Assembly: GCF_016864015.1 (NCBI RefSeq)
Contig: NZ_CP045067.1
Coordinates: 3,420,001 to 3,484,000, forward strand
Length of the DNA stretch: 64,000 nt
Direction: 5' to 3'
From: Lacinutrix sp. WUR7
GTDB lineage: Bacteria; Bacteroidota; Bacteroidia; Flavobacteriales; Flavobacteriaceae
The translations under genes were made by a program, and so were the position numbers. Shown here piece by piece: positions 43,124-51,443 of the stretch. Below the pieces are notes generated by a model. That model worked only from the letters and a program-made list of their open reading frames with translations. It ran no database searches and was not told the origin of the DNA. Position 1 is the first letter of the stretch. Each line of letters starts with the position of its first letter.

Positions 43124-43253
43124 TTTATAGTTTTTGGATTGAAATTGAATGGATTGATGTTCGTTTGATAGTTTAGTGTACCGCTATTGCCTGATTGAGG
43201 GCGTAATTTAGCAAATAAAAATTAGATAGAAAACCTAAGAGATCATAGCAACT

Positions 43254-44273
43254 CTAATTCAAATCTAGCTGTACTCCAAAAAAGTTTGCATTTGCTGCAC
43301 TAGTATATTTTGCGTGTGTATAACTAAAACGAAACTTGTTTAGTTTGATAGAAATTCCTGCAGACAAACCAGAAAAATTACGTTGTTCAACGATACGAAG
43401 TTCTTCTGCTCTTCTAAAGTTATAACCAACTCTAATTTGAAAACCTCCTTCTGGAAACAGCTCTGCTCCTATTATAGTATGTCTTAATGCTTGATTTAAA
43501 AAACCAACTTCCTCTTGGGTTTGGTTTCCTTCTAAATCTGTAGTTGCTCTTGCAGGATTAGAAGCTCCAATTGGCCATTTTTGTAAATTCTCGAAAGTTA
43601 AATGCCAACGTATTGGTACAAACTCTAAGGTTTGCGACATACCAAAATCTACCTCAAAAGGTAACGATTCGTTTTGTCCGGCATAGGTAGTAATTTGTGT
43701 TCCTGCGTTTCTAAGGACTAAGGTTGCTTGAAACTCGATGTCTTCGTTTATATAAATTAAACCAGCATCAAAAGCAAAACCAATAGAACTATATTCTTCT
43801 AATTTAGAAGTGATCAGTTTAACGTTTCCACCTAAATAAAAATCGGAATATCCTATTTGTCTAGAATGACCAAAAGAAACTGCTGCTTCATTCCCTGAAA
43901 AGGAAGCGGTAGCATTACCCTGTTCATCATAACCATCAAAACTTCCGTAATTAATATAAGTAACTCCTACGTGGTAGGTAAGGTTTCTTCTATCTACGGT
44001 ATATGCATAAGCTGCAGTACCGTAATTTACACCTCCTAAATAACTGGAATAATTTACAGCAAATTGATTATCCATCTCTAAATTAATAGTTGCTGGATTA
44101 AAAATAGCTTGTGTTACATCATAATCTACATTAGTAAGAACTTTACCTCCAAGCGCTGCTTGACGCGGCGATGACACCAAGTTTAAAAATTGGTATGTAC
44201 TTTCTCCTCCTAATTGCGCATTAGAAGTAACGAAGTATAAAAGACAAAGGCAAGTAAAATATTTCTTAATCAT
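43254..44273 (-). CDS. porQ: type IX secretion system protein PorQ
   Basis: A 339-residue outer-membrane barrel of the PorV-like family, with signal peptide MIKKYFTCLCLLYFVTSNAQ. Typical motifs are GGESTYQFLNLVSSPRQAALGG (about residues 22-43), then IFNPATINLEMDNQFAVNYSSYLGGVNYG, a string of amphipathic strands, and the C-terminal strand ANFFGVQLDLN. In Porphyromonas, PorQ with PorU, PorV and PorZ forms the attachment complex that handles sorted T9SS substrates at the surface, and PorQ anchors PorZ. Its presence agrees with the T9SS substrates elsewhere in this window. It lies 54 bases downstream of the LysM gene. Confidence 0.94.
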   Translation of the reverse strand: MIKKYFTCLCLLYFVTSNAQLGGESTYQFLNLVSSPRQAALGGKVLTNVDYDVTQAIFNPATINLEMDNQFAVNYSSYLGGVNYGTAAYAYTVDRRNLTYHVGVTYINYGSFDGYDEQGNATASFSGNEAAVSFGHSRQIGYSDFYLGGNVKLITSKLEEYSSIGFAFDAGLIYINEDIEFQATLVLRNAGTQITTYAGQNESLPFEVDFGMSQTLEFVPIRWHLTFENLQKWPIGASNPARATTDLEGNQTQEEVGFLNQALRHTIIGAELFPEGGFQIRVGYNFRRAEELRIVEQRNFSGLSAGISIKLNKFRFSYTHAKYTSAANANFFGVQLDLN

Positions 44274-44327
44274 AAAGATGCAAAGTAACTAAATCTATCT
44301 TAAAACGCAGATATTAGAAAAATATTT

Positions 44328-45065
44328 TTATTTAAGCTTTAACTTTTGTCCAATACTTAAATTATTAGATTCCAAACCATTTAGTTTTTTTAGCACATCT
44401 AACGAAATACCATGCTTTTTAGCGATGTTATATAAGTTATCTCCTTTTTTTACTGTGTAAAAAGAATTTAAAATTTCAGTAGAAGATTCTTCCAATTCTT
44501 CTTCTTCTACATCCATTTCTTCTTCTAATTCTTCAACTTCTTCTAATTCTGTAACTTCTTTTACAACAGCTACAGGACTAGAATTAGTTACCACAGAAGG
44601 TCTATTGGTTGGAGCAGCATCTAAACCCGTTGGTGTTTGTCCTGGGCTTAGTTTTGCAATAATAGTACCTTCTTCTTGACTAATAACAGGGCTACTAGAC
44701 TTTACAACTATTTTTTTTATGATTTTAAGTTCTTGCCCGATACTTAACTTATTATTAGACAACTTGTTTTGTTTTAAAACTTCGTCTTTACTTAAACCAT
44801 ATTGTTTTGCAATTTTAGAAATGGTTTCCTTTTTTGCTACAGTATGTTTTTTAATATCGGTATATATTACGCCATTGGCTGTGGTCTCTAACTTTGTTGC
44901 ATTTGTTTTTGCATGTTCTAAAAAAATGTATTCTCCAGTTTTAGTAGAAAGGTATGCTTCTTTTCCTTCTAAATTTATAGGAAGAAACTCTTCAGCAACT
45001 TTTGTTTCTTGTGAAAATGTAGCAAACGAAACAAAAAACATTAAAATAAAACTTAGAGACCTCAT
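44328..45065 (-). CDS. LysM peptidoglycan-binding protein
   Basis: A 245-residue secreted protein (signal peptide MRSLSFILMFFVSFATFSQ). Two LysM domains bind peptidoglycan: about residues 71-115 (HTVAKKETISKIAKQYGLSKDEVLKQNKLSNNKLSIGQELKI) and 200-245 (YTVKKGDNLYNIAKKHGISLDVLKKLNG...IGQKLKLK). Between them is a low-complexity, glutamate-rich linker (about 170-193: EVTELEEVEELEEEMDVEEEE). No catalytic domain is present, so it is probably an adaptor or cell-wall anchor. Its start lies 2 bases after the lon stop, so it is translated from the same message as lon. Confidence 0.9.
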   Translation of the reverse strand: MRSLSFILMFFVSFATFSQETKVAEEFLPINLEGKEAYLSTKTGEYIFLEHAKTNATKLETTANGVIYTDIKKHTVAKKETISKIAKQYGLSKDEVLKQNKLSNNKLSIGQELKIIKKIVVKSSSPVISQEEGTIIAKLSPGQTPTGLDAAPTNRPSVVTNSSPVAVVKEVTELEEVEELEEEMDVEEEELEESSTEILNSFYTVKKGDNLYNIAKKHGISLDVLKKLNGLESNNLSIGQKLKLK

Positions 45066-45067
45066 AA

Positions 45068-47521
45068 TTATAGCTTTTTATAATTCTTAACTTTTTGATT
45101 TGTTATTGCAATATCGATAACATCTTTCATTTCTGAAACATAATGGAAAGTTAATCCTTTTAAATAATCAGGCTTAATCTCCTCGATATCACGTCTATTG
45201 TCTTCGCAAAGTAAGATTTCTTTTATTCTTGCACGCTTTGCAGCTAGAATTTTTTCTTTAATTCCGCCAACAGGTAATACTTTACCTCTTAACGTAATCT
45301 CTCCAGTCATTGCTAAGCTCTTTTTCACTTTACGTTGTGTAAATAAAGATACTAAAGAGGTTAACATAGTAACTCCTGCACTTGGTCCGTCTTTTGGTGT
45401 TGCTCCTTCTGGCACGTGAATATGCACATTGTATTTACCAAAAACATCTGGATCTACGCCTAATTCTTCGGCATTTGCTTTAATGTACTCCATAGCAATG
45501 GTTGCAGATTCTTTCATGACTTTTCCAAGATTCCCTGTAATCGTCATTGTTCCTTTTCCTTTAGATAAGATAGATTCTATAAATAGAATATCTCCTCCTA
45601 CTCTTGTCCAAGCTAATCCTGTAACTACTCCTGCTACATTATTGTTTTCGTATTTATCTCTTTCTAGTTTTGGTCCGCCAAGTACTTTAATAATGTCTTC
45701 ATTAGAAACCTTTACATCATACTCCTCTTCCATTGCAATACTTTTGGCAGCATAACGCACCATTTTTGCAATTTGTTTTTCTAAACCACGAACACCAGAT
45801 TCTCTAGTATAGCCTTCTACAATTTTTTCTAATTGCGGTTTTCCTATTTTTAGCTGCGCCTCTGTTAAACCATGTTCTTTTAATTGCTTTGGTAATAAAT
45901 GACGTTTTGCTATTTCTACTTTTTCTTCAATAGTATAACCCGTTACATTTATAATTTCCATTCTATCACGTAAAGCTGGTTGAATGGTAGATAAACTATT
46001 GGATGTTGCAATAAACATCACTTTAGAAAGATCGAAGCCCATTTCTAAAAAGTTATCATGGAATTCGCTATTTTGTTCTGGATCTAATACTTCTAACATG
46101 GCAGAAGACGGATCCCCTTGATTCGAATTAGAAAGTTTATCTATTTCATCTAAAACAAAAACTGGATTTGCTGTTCCTGCTTTCTTTATACTTTGAAGAA
46201 TACGTCCAGGCATGGCACCAATATATGTTTTTCTATGTCCGCGTATTTCTGCTTCATCACGTAAACCACCTAGAGACATACGTACATATTCTCTACCTAA
46301 TGCTTCTGCTATAGATTTACCTAAAGAAGTTTTACCAACTCCTGGAGGTCCGTACAGACAGATGATTGGCGATTTCATATCGTTACGCAATTTAATAACT
46401 GCTAGATGCTCTAAAATCCTTTGTTTTACATCATCTAAACCATAATGATCTCTATCTAATATTTTCTTCGCACGTTTTAAATCAAATTTATCCTCACTAA
46501 ACTCATTCCATGGTAAATCTAAAAATAGATCTAGATAATTACGTTGAATGGAGTATTCAGCAACTTGCGGATTCATACGTTGCATTTTCGCTAATTCTTT
46601 ATTAAAATGCTCTGCAACTTTATCGTCCCATTTTTTCTTTTTAGAACGCATACGCATTTCTTCAATTTCTTCACCAGACGAAACACCTCCTCCAAGTTCT
46701 TCTTGAATGGTTTTCATTTGTTGGTGTAAGAAATATTCACGTTGCTGTTGGTTCATATCACTTTGAACCTTTAGCTGAATATCATTTTTAAGTTCCAATT
46801 TCTGAAACTCTAAATTCATATACTTTAAGGTTGCAAGTGCACGTTCTTTTAAATCGTTGTTCTCTAATAGAAGTTGCTTTTCTTTTACAGAAAGATTCAT
46901 ATTAGACGATACAAAGTTTATTAAAAACGAATTGCTTTCAATATTCTTAATTGCAAAGGATGCTTCGCTAGGTATATTCGGACTATCTTTAATAATCTGT
47001 AATGCAAGTTCTTTTATAGAATCTATAATAGCTTCAAACTCTTTGTTCTCTTTTGCAGGTTTCGCTTCGGGCACTTCACGAATGGTAGCATTCATGTAAG
47101 GTTCTTCAGTGATAACTTCTGCAACTTTAAAACGTTTTTTACCTTGTATAATAACCGTTGTGTTACCATCAGGCATTTTTAAAACACGTAGAATTCTTGC
47201 TACTGTTCCTGTTTCGTGAATATCACCTGCTTTAGGATCTTCTACACTTTCATCCTTTTGTGCAACTACACCAATAACTTTGCTTCCTTTATTAGCATCG
47301 TTAATTAGTTTAATCGATTTATCTCTTCCTGCTGTTATAGGAATCACTACTCCTGGAAACAATACGGTATTTCTTAAAGAAAGAATTGGTAAGGTTTCTG
47401 GTAGTTTTTCGTTATTTATTTCTTCTTCATCTTCAGGAGTCATTAACGGAATTAATTCTGAATTTTCATCAAAATCCTGTAATGACAAACTGTCAAGGCT
47501 TAATAAACTAGATTTCTTCAT
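45068..47521 (-). CDS. lon: ATP-dependent endopeptidase Lon
   Basis: An 817-residue AAA+ serine protease. The N-terminal LON substrate-binding domain (about residues 40-235) begins [19 protein letters not shown]. Walker A is [19 protein letters not shown] (about 390-408), followed by [16 protein letters not shown], and Walker B is [10 protein letters not shown]. The protease domain has Ser714 in DGPSAGVTM and the catalytic lysine about 43 residues later in [13 protein letters not shown]. Lon degrades misfolded and regulatory proteins. It is the promoter-proximal gene of the lon-LysM-porQ-cmk run. No heat-shock operator such as CIRCE was seen upstream. Confidence 0.97.
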   Translation of the reverse strand: MKKSSLLSLDSLSLQDFDENSELIPLMTPEDEEEINNEKLPETLPILSLRNTVLFPGVVIPITAGRDKSIKLINDANKGSKVIGVVAQKDESVEDPKAGDIHETGTVARILRVLKMPDGNTTVIIQGKKRFKVAEVITEEPYMNATIREVPEAKPAKENKEFEAIIDSIKELALQIIKDSPNIPSEASFAIKNIESNSFLINFVSSNMNLSVKEKQLLLENNDLKERALATLKYMNLEFQKLELKNDIQLKVQSDMNQQQREYFLHQQMKTIQEELGGGVSSGEEIEEMRMRSKKKKWDDKVAEHFNKELAKMQRMNPQVAEYSIQRNYLDLFLDLPWNEFSEDKFDLKRAKKILDRDHYGLDDVKQRILEHLAVIKLRNDMKSPIICLYGPPGVGKTSLGKSIAEALGREYVRMSLGGLRDEAEIRGHRKTYIGAMPGRILQSIKKAGTANPVFVLDEIDKLSNSNQGDPSSAMLEVLDPEQNSEFHDNFLEMGFDLSKVMFIATSNSLSTIQPALRDRMEIINVTGYTIEEKVEIAKRHLLPKQLKEHGLTEAQLKIGKPQLEKIVEGYTRESGVRGLEKQIAKMVRYAAKSIAMEEEYDVKVSNEDIIKVLGGPKLERDKYENNNVAGVVTGLAWTRVGGDILFIESILSKGKGTMTITGNLGKVMKESATIAMEYIKANAEELGVDPDVFGKYNVHIHVPEGATPKDGPSAGVTMLTSLVSLFTQRKVKKSLAMTGEITLRGKVLPVGGIKEKILAAKRARIKEILLCEDNRRDIEEIKPDYLKGLTFHYVSEMKDVIDIAITNQKVKNYKKL

Positions 47522-47708
47522 ATATATATTTAAGTCATTCTGTCATTCTATAATAAACAACAGATTGATTTGAGTTTAAAATTATTAATAATTTATTTAA
47601 TTATTTCAATGGTGTTCAATACGTTACCATTAATTACTAACTAAACATCTTCACTACTAAAGTCAATTAATATGCCAACGTTTTAAAATAGTTAGATTTT
47701 TTTTTACT

Positions 47709-47736
47709 AAACTGTAACAGTTTATCTTTATGCGTA
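47709..47736 (+). promoter_or_regulatory. palindrome and ECF-like promoter candidate upstream of the sigma-factor operon
   Basis: AAACTGT-A-ACAGTTT (47709-47723) is a perfect 7+7 bp inverted repeat. Overlapping it, TGTAAC (47713-47718) and CGTA (47733-47736) resemble the AAC/CGT elements of ECF sigma promoters, though their spacing is 14 rather than about 16 bases. The site lies 30-57 bases before the sigma start, as expected for an autoregulated promoter or operator. Confidence 0.4.
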
Positions 47737-47765
47737 TCTATACTATAACAATTTGATATAACCAT

Positions 47766-48323
47766 TTGACACTAACCAACCAAAATATCGAACAGCTCAT
47801 AGCCCTATGTAAGTCTAATAACCAATTTGCGCAATTGGAGATTTATAATAGATACTATAAAGCAATGTTTAACGTAGCGTACAGAATTGTAAAAGATAGA
47901 TTTGAAGCAGAAGATATCATGCAAGATTCTTTTCTATCTGCCTTTACAAAACTAGACACTATAAAAGATACAATGACTTTTGGTTCTTGGTTAAAACGAA
48001 TTGTAATTAATAACAGTATTTATCATTTCAATAAAAATAATAAATACCAAGACGTTCCTTTAGAGGATGTATTGTATAAGATAGAAGACAATGATGGTAT
48101 TTCTAGTGATTACGAGTTTACAAACTTAAAAGCGCAACAAGTTTTAGAGACTATGAAATTACTAAAAGACAATTACCGAATTGCCTTAACCTTACATCTT
48201 ATTGAAGGATATGATTACGAAGAAATAAGCGGAATCATGCAGCTTTCTTATGCAAATTGTAGAACAACTATCTCAAGAGCAAAAGAAAGTTTAAGAAAAA
48301 AATTAGAACTAGTAGAACATTAA
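47766..48323 (+). CDS. ECF-type RNA polymerase sigma factor
   Basis: A 185-residue sigma-70 family protein with only regions 2 and 4. Region 2: EIYNRYYKAMFNVAYRIVKDRFEAEDIMQDSFLSAFTKL (about residues 26-64). Region 4: MKLLKDNYRIALTLHLIEGYDYEEISGIMQLSYANCRTTISRAKESLRKKL (about 130-180, with the helix-turn-helix). Translation starts at TTG 47766: an in-frame TGA sits 12 bases upstream (47754-47756) and there is no other start before region 2. It heads an operon with a probable anti-sigma factor (8 bases later) and two surface-type proteins. It probably transcribes its own operon, as ECF factors often do. Confidence 0.93.
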   Translation: MTLTNQNIEQLIALCKSNNQFAQLEIYNRYYKAMFNVAYRIVKDRFEAEDIMQDSFLSAFTKLDTIKDTMTFGSWLKRIVINNSIYHFNKNNKYQDVPLEDVLYKIEDNDGISSDYEFTNLKAQQVLETMKLLKDNYRIALTLHLIEGYDYEEISGIMQLSYANCRTTISRAKESLRKKLELVEH

Positions 48324-48331
48324 AAGAAATA

Positions 48332-48892
48332 ATGATGAATAAAGATAATTTAGATACACTCTTTAATAATCTACAACATGATTTTGATTTGGAAGCACCA
48401 ACTGTAGATCATGAAAAAAGATTTTTAAAGAAGTTAAACAAGCAAACACTTGCAGATACATCTAAACCAAAAAATAGTTTTTGGAAACCTTTTTTAAGTA
48501 TTGCAGCATCTTTAGCAATTTTAGTAACTGTTTTTGTTACCACACAGCAAGAAGATACAACCCATGATTTAGCTAGTATTTCTCCAGAAATGGCAGAAAC
48601 GCAAAACTTTTTCACCAATGCCATTGCTAGTGAATTAACAAAAATTGAACAAGAGTCTAGTCCAGAAACAAAATTACTAATCGCAGATGCTATGATGCAA
48701 ATGCAACGTTTAGAAAAAGAATATAAAGATTTAAAAGAAGACTTGTCTGAAAGCGGCGAAGATAAACGCGTTATCTATGCCATGATTAGCAATTTTCAAA
48801 ACAGAATAGATATTCTGCAAAATACCCTAACCCAAATAGAAAACATTAAACAGTTAAAAAATAGCACCAATGAAAGCAGCACTACTATATAA
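48332..48892 (+). CDS. probable membrane anti-sigma factor
   Basis: A 186-residue protein. Residues 1-45 are charged and would be cytoplasmic, one membrane helix lies at about 48-66 (FWKPFLSIAASLAILVTVFVTT), and the extracytoplasmic part is helical with a coiled-coil-like stretch (MQMQRLEKEYKDLKEDLSESGEDKRVIYAMISNFQNRIDILQNTL). This is the layout of a single-pass anti-sigma factor. No zinc HxxxCxxC signature is present. Its position 8 bases after the ECF gene is the main reason for the call. Its end overlaps the next gene by 23 bases. Two consecutive ATGs are possible starts. Confidence 0.72.
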   Translation: MMNKDNLDTLFNNLQHDFDLEAPTVDHEKRFLKKLNKQTLADTSKPKNSFWKPFLSIAASLAILVTVFVTTQQEDTTHDLASISPEMAETQNFFTNAIASELTKIEQESSPETKLLIADAMMQMQRLEKEYKDLKEDLSESGEDKRVIYAMISNFQNRIDILQNTLTQIENIKQLKNSTNESSTTI

Positions 48893-49967
48893 AATCACAT
48901 TAGCCTTTTTGCTAATACCAATGTTACTTGTAGCAGGAAACAATCCTGTTATTAAAGGAAAACATACTAAAGAAAAAGTTATCAAAAAAGAGTTTTCTGT
49001 CGATGCAGATGCTACTTTAAAAGTAGATAATAGCTATGGGAATATAGATGTTATTACTTGGGATGAAAACCGAATAGTCTTTGAGATTACCATTACTACA
49101 AATGGTAATGATGAAGAAAAAGTTCAAGAAAAACTAGATGAGATTTCTGTAAGTTTTAATGCCTCTTCTAGCCTAGTTTCTGCAAGGACCATTTTTAATA
49201 ATGACAAGTCTAGTTCTTGGTGGAAATGGAATAAAGGTAATAATGTAAACATGAAAATTAATTATGTTATAAAAATGCCTATTACCAATAATGTAAATTT
49301 GAATAATGATTATGGTAGTATCAATTTAGACAAGCTAAAAGGAAAAGCAACTATTAATTGTGATTACGGAAAAATAACAACCAAAGAGCTATTAGCAGAC
49401 AACAACATTATAACCTTTGACTACTCTAACAATTGCTATTTTGAATATATTAAAAGCGGAAAAATAAATGCAGACTACAGTGGTTTTACGGTTGCAAAAG
49501 CTAAAAAGCTTGACATTGTAGCCGATTATACAAAATCTGTTGTAGAAATTGTTGAAGACATTTCCTATAATTGTGATTATGGTTCTATTTATATTGAAAA
49601 AGCAAACAATATAAAAGGCGATGGTGATTACCTTACTACAAGGATTGGAGATATTTATAAAAACCTATCTATTAACGCCGATTATGGTTCTATAAAAATT
49701 GATAATATCACAGCAAATGCTCAGAACATTAATATAGAATCGGATTACGTTGGAATCACTATTGGTTACGATGCTGCTTATACCTTTAACTTTAATATCG
49801 ATTTAGAATATGCTTCCTTAAGAGACTACGAAGGATTAGAATTCACAAAAAAACGAATAGAGTCTACAGATAAGTATTACGAAGGATATCATGGCAATGC
49901 AAACTCCAATAACATGCTAAAAATATCTTCAGATTACGGAAGTGTAACACTAAAGCAAAACGAATAA
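48870..49967 (+). CDS. DUF4097-like beta-strand repeat protein
   Basis: A 365-residue exported protein with signal peptide about residues 1-22 (LAFLLIPMLLVAG). The mature part consists of repeated short strands containing NxDYGSI/DYGS motifs (NNDYGSINLDKL, NCDYGKITTKEL, NADYSGFTV, NCDYGSIYIEK, NADYGSIKIDNI, SDYGSVTLKQ), forming a beta-helix-like stack as in DUF4097/DUF2807 adhesin-type proteins. Role unknown; such genes often sit downstream of ECF sigma/anti-sigma pairs in Bacteroidetes. It overlaps the anti-sigma gene by 23 bases, so translation is probably coupled. Confidence 0.8.
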   Translation: MKAALLYKITLAFLLIPMLLVAGNNPVIKGKHTKEKVIKKEFSVDADATLKVDNSYGNIDVITWDENRIVFEITITTNGNDEEKVQEKLDEISVSFNASSSLVSARTIFNNDKSSSWWKWNKGNNVNMKINYVIKMPITNNVNLNNDYGSINLDKLKGKATINCDYGKITTKELLADNNIITFDYSNNCYFEYIKSGKINADYSGFTVAKAKKLDIVADYTKSVVEIVEDISYNCDYGSIYIEKANNIKGDGDYLTTRIGDIYKNLSINADYGSIKIDNITANAQNINIESDYVGITIGYDAAYTFNFNIDLEYASLRDYEGLEFTKKRIESTDKYYEGYHGNANSNNMLKISSDYGSVTLKQNE

Positions 49968-50001
49968 ACAATCATTTATCATCCATCAAAAAACGAACAT
50001 T

Positions 50002-50748
50002 ATGAAAAATGCACAATCATTTCAAAAGGCTATTTTAATTATAGCAACCATATTATTAACTACGCAAATACAAGCACAATCTTGGTTTGGTAATAAAGTA
50101 AAAGGAAACGGAAAGGTAACTACCATATCTAGAACTACTGGCGATTATGACGCTATTGCATGCGTAGGCTCTATGGATTTTATTTTAGTGGAAGGTCAAG
50201 AAGGAAAAATAACTATAGAAGGAGAAGAAAACCTTTTAGAACATATTATAACCGAAGTAAAAAACAATACCTTAACTGTAAAAGTAGAAAATGGTGTTGA
50301 TCTAAGAGAAAGCCATAACAAAACAATAAAGATCACGATTCCGTTTAAAAATATCGACAAAGTATCTCTTACAGGTTCTGGAGATATATGGAATACAGAT
50401 ACCATAACCGAAACGAATTTAGAGGTTAGCTTAACAGGTTCTGGAGATATTGTTTTAGACATTAAAACCAATAATGTAGCAGGAAGCGTAACTGGTTCTG
50501 GTGATGTAACCTTAAAAGGAAAAACGATTAACTTAGAAGCAAGCGTAACCGGTTCTGGTGATTTTAATGGGAATAATTTACAAGCGGAGAATACCGAAGT
50601 CTCTGTAAGAGGTTCTGGTGATGCAGATGTTTATAGTACAGAAACCTTAAGAGCAAGAGTTTCTGGTTCTGGAGATATTGAGTATAAAGGAAACCCGAAA
50701 AAGGAAGATACCAAAGTAGCTGGTTCTGGTAGCATTAGTGGAAACTAA
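50002..50748 (+). CDS. head-GIN domain (DUF2807) protein
   Basis: A 248-residue exported protein with signal peptide about residues 1-25 (ending TQIQAQ). The domain has the typical start (ISRTTGDYDAIACVGSMDFILVEGQEGKITIEGEENLLEHI) and repeated glycine-rich turns: SLTGSGDI (twice), SVTGSGDV, SVTGSGDF, SVRGSGDA and RVSGSGDI, with a final VAGSGSI. These give a right-handed beta-helix of the DUF2807 'putative auto-transporter adhesin, head GIN' family. Localisation is periplasmic or surface. It is the last gene of the ECF operon, 34 bases after the DUF4097-like gene, and is followed by a terminator. Confidence 0.9.
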   Translation: MKNAQSFQKAILIIATILLTTQIQAQSWFGNKVKGNGKVTTISRTTGDYDAIACVGSMDFILVEGQEGKITIEGEENLLEHIITEVKNNTLTVKVENGVDLRESHNKTIKITIPFKNIDKVSLTGSGDIWNTDTITETNLEVSLTGSGDIVLDIKTNNVAGSVTGSGDVTLKGKTINLEASVTGSGDFNGNNLQAENTEVSVRGSGDADVYSTETLRARVSGSGDIEYKGNPKKEDTKVAGSGSISGN

Positions 50749-50780
50749 CTGTTAGCTGTTAGAAAAAATTAGATTATACT

Positions 50781-50815
50781 AAAAAAATCCGAAGCGTTTG
50801 CTTCGGATTTTTTTT
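50781..50815 (+). terminator. terminator of the ECF operon (copy 1 of a duplicated hairpin)
   Basis: Seven A, then stem atccgaagc / gcttcggat with loop GTTT, then a T-run on the plus strand. Bases 50781-50813 are identical to 51408-51440, in the same orientation. Confidence 0.88.
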
Positions 50816-50836
50816 AATTCTTCAAAATTAATTTCT

Positions 50837-51118
50837 CTACTCTTTTGGTTTTTGATTCATATGCAAAACAGCATGAATGTATATTGTTTTATTTTCTACA
50901 GTATAATGAATTCCATATTTAAATCTTTTAGTAAATGAAATTCTAAACTCCCTATATTTTTTTCTGAAAGTAATTCGGATTTTCTTTAACTAAATCAATA
51001 ATACGTATAATTTCATTAAGCAATTCAAACCCAAAGCATTTTTTTGTTCATTATACCAATTAATGGCATCTTGAATATCAAGTTCTGCTTCTGGTTTAAT
51101 GATTACTTTATGAGCCAT
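50837..51118 (-). pseudogene. frameshifted RelE/ParE-family toxin
   Basis: The minus strand starts MAHKVIIKPEAELDIQDAINWYNEQKNALG, typical of RelE/ParE toxins, then runs out of frame. Deleting and inserting single bases restores a complete protein: one base is missing after TTGGGTTT (about 51034), giving FELLNEIIRIIDLVKENPNYFQ, and one extra A is present in the run at about 50963-50969. That recovers KKYREFRISFTKRFKYGIHYTVENKTIYIHAVLH before the stop at 50837-50839. Restored length is about 93 residues, normal for the family. It overlaps the upstream antitoxin gene by 11 bases. Two independent indels make sequencing error less likely but not excluded. Confidence 0.85.
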
Positions 51119-51347
51119 ACTTTTGGGTAAGCTCTTCTTTAACAACTTCCCAATCTCTTCCTAAAGCAGGATTTTCTTTATGGTTTTTTAAACGGGTATC
51201 TAACGTTTTTTTATGCAAAGGAGAAATAGCGTAATCTACCTCTTCTGAAATATAACTTTCATATAGTGCGTCTACCATACGTAAAAATCGCTCATCTACT
51301 TTGCTTATAGATTGCAACCATTTTTTTCTTAATTCCGCTGCTTCCAT
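51108..51347 (-). CDS. antitoxin-like partner of the decayed RelE/ParE toxin
   Basis: A 79-residue, soluble, highly charged helical protein (MEAAELRKKWLQSISKVDERFLRMVDALYESYI...). It resembles the small flavobacterial proteins that precede RelE/ParE toxins in addiction modules. No DNA-binding fold is evident. It comes first in the pair, and the toxin start lies inside its last codons, the usual arrangement for antitoxin-toxin operons. With the toxin frame broken, this gene is probably an orphan. The call depends on context and general resemblance. Confidence 0.7.
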   Translation of the reverse strand: MEAAELRKKWLQSISKVDERFLRMVDALYESYISEEVDYAISPLHKKTLDTRLKNHKENPALGRDWEVVKEELTQKYGS

Positions 51348-51407
51348 AATATTCTTATGTTATTATAACAAAAATACGCAATTTGCTAGACACTAAATTA
51401 TTGGTAC

Positions 51408-51440
51408 AAAAAAATCCGAAGCGTTTGCTTCGGATTTTTT
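51408..51440 (-). terminator. terminator of the lipoprotein gene (copy 2 of a duplicated hairpin)
   Basis: The same 33-base hairpin as at 50781 (stem atccgaagc / gcttcggat, loop GTTT) lies directly after the minus-strand stop at 51444 and has a T-run on that strand. Confidence 0.88.
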
Positions 51441-51443
51441 AAA

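Noticed and set aside
45198-47573. Several plus-strand frames of 73-108 codons
   Set aside because: They are shadows of lon, which is fully supported by its motifs on the minus strand.
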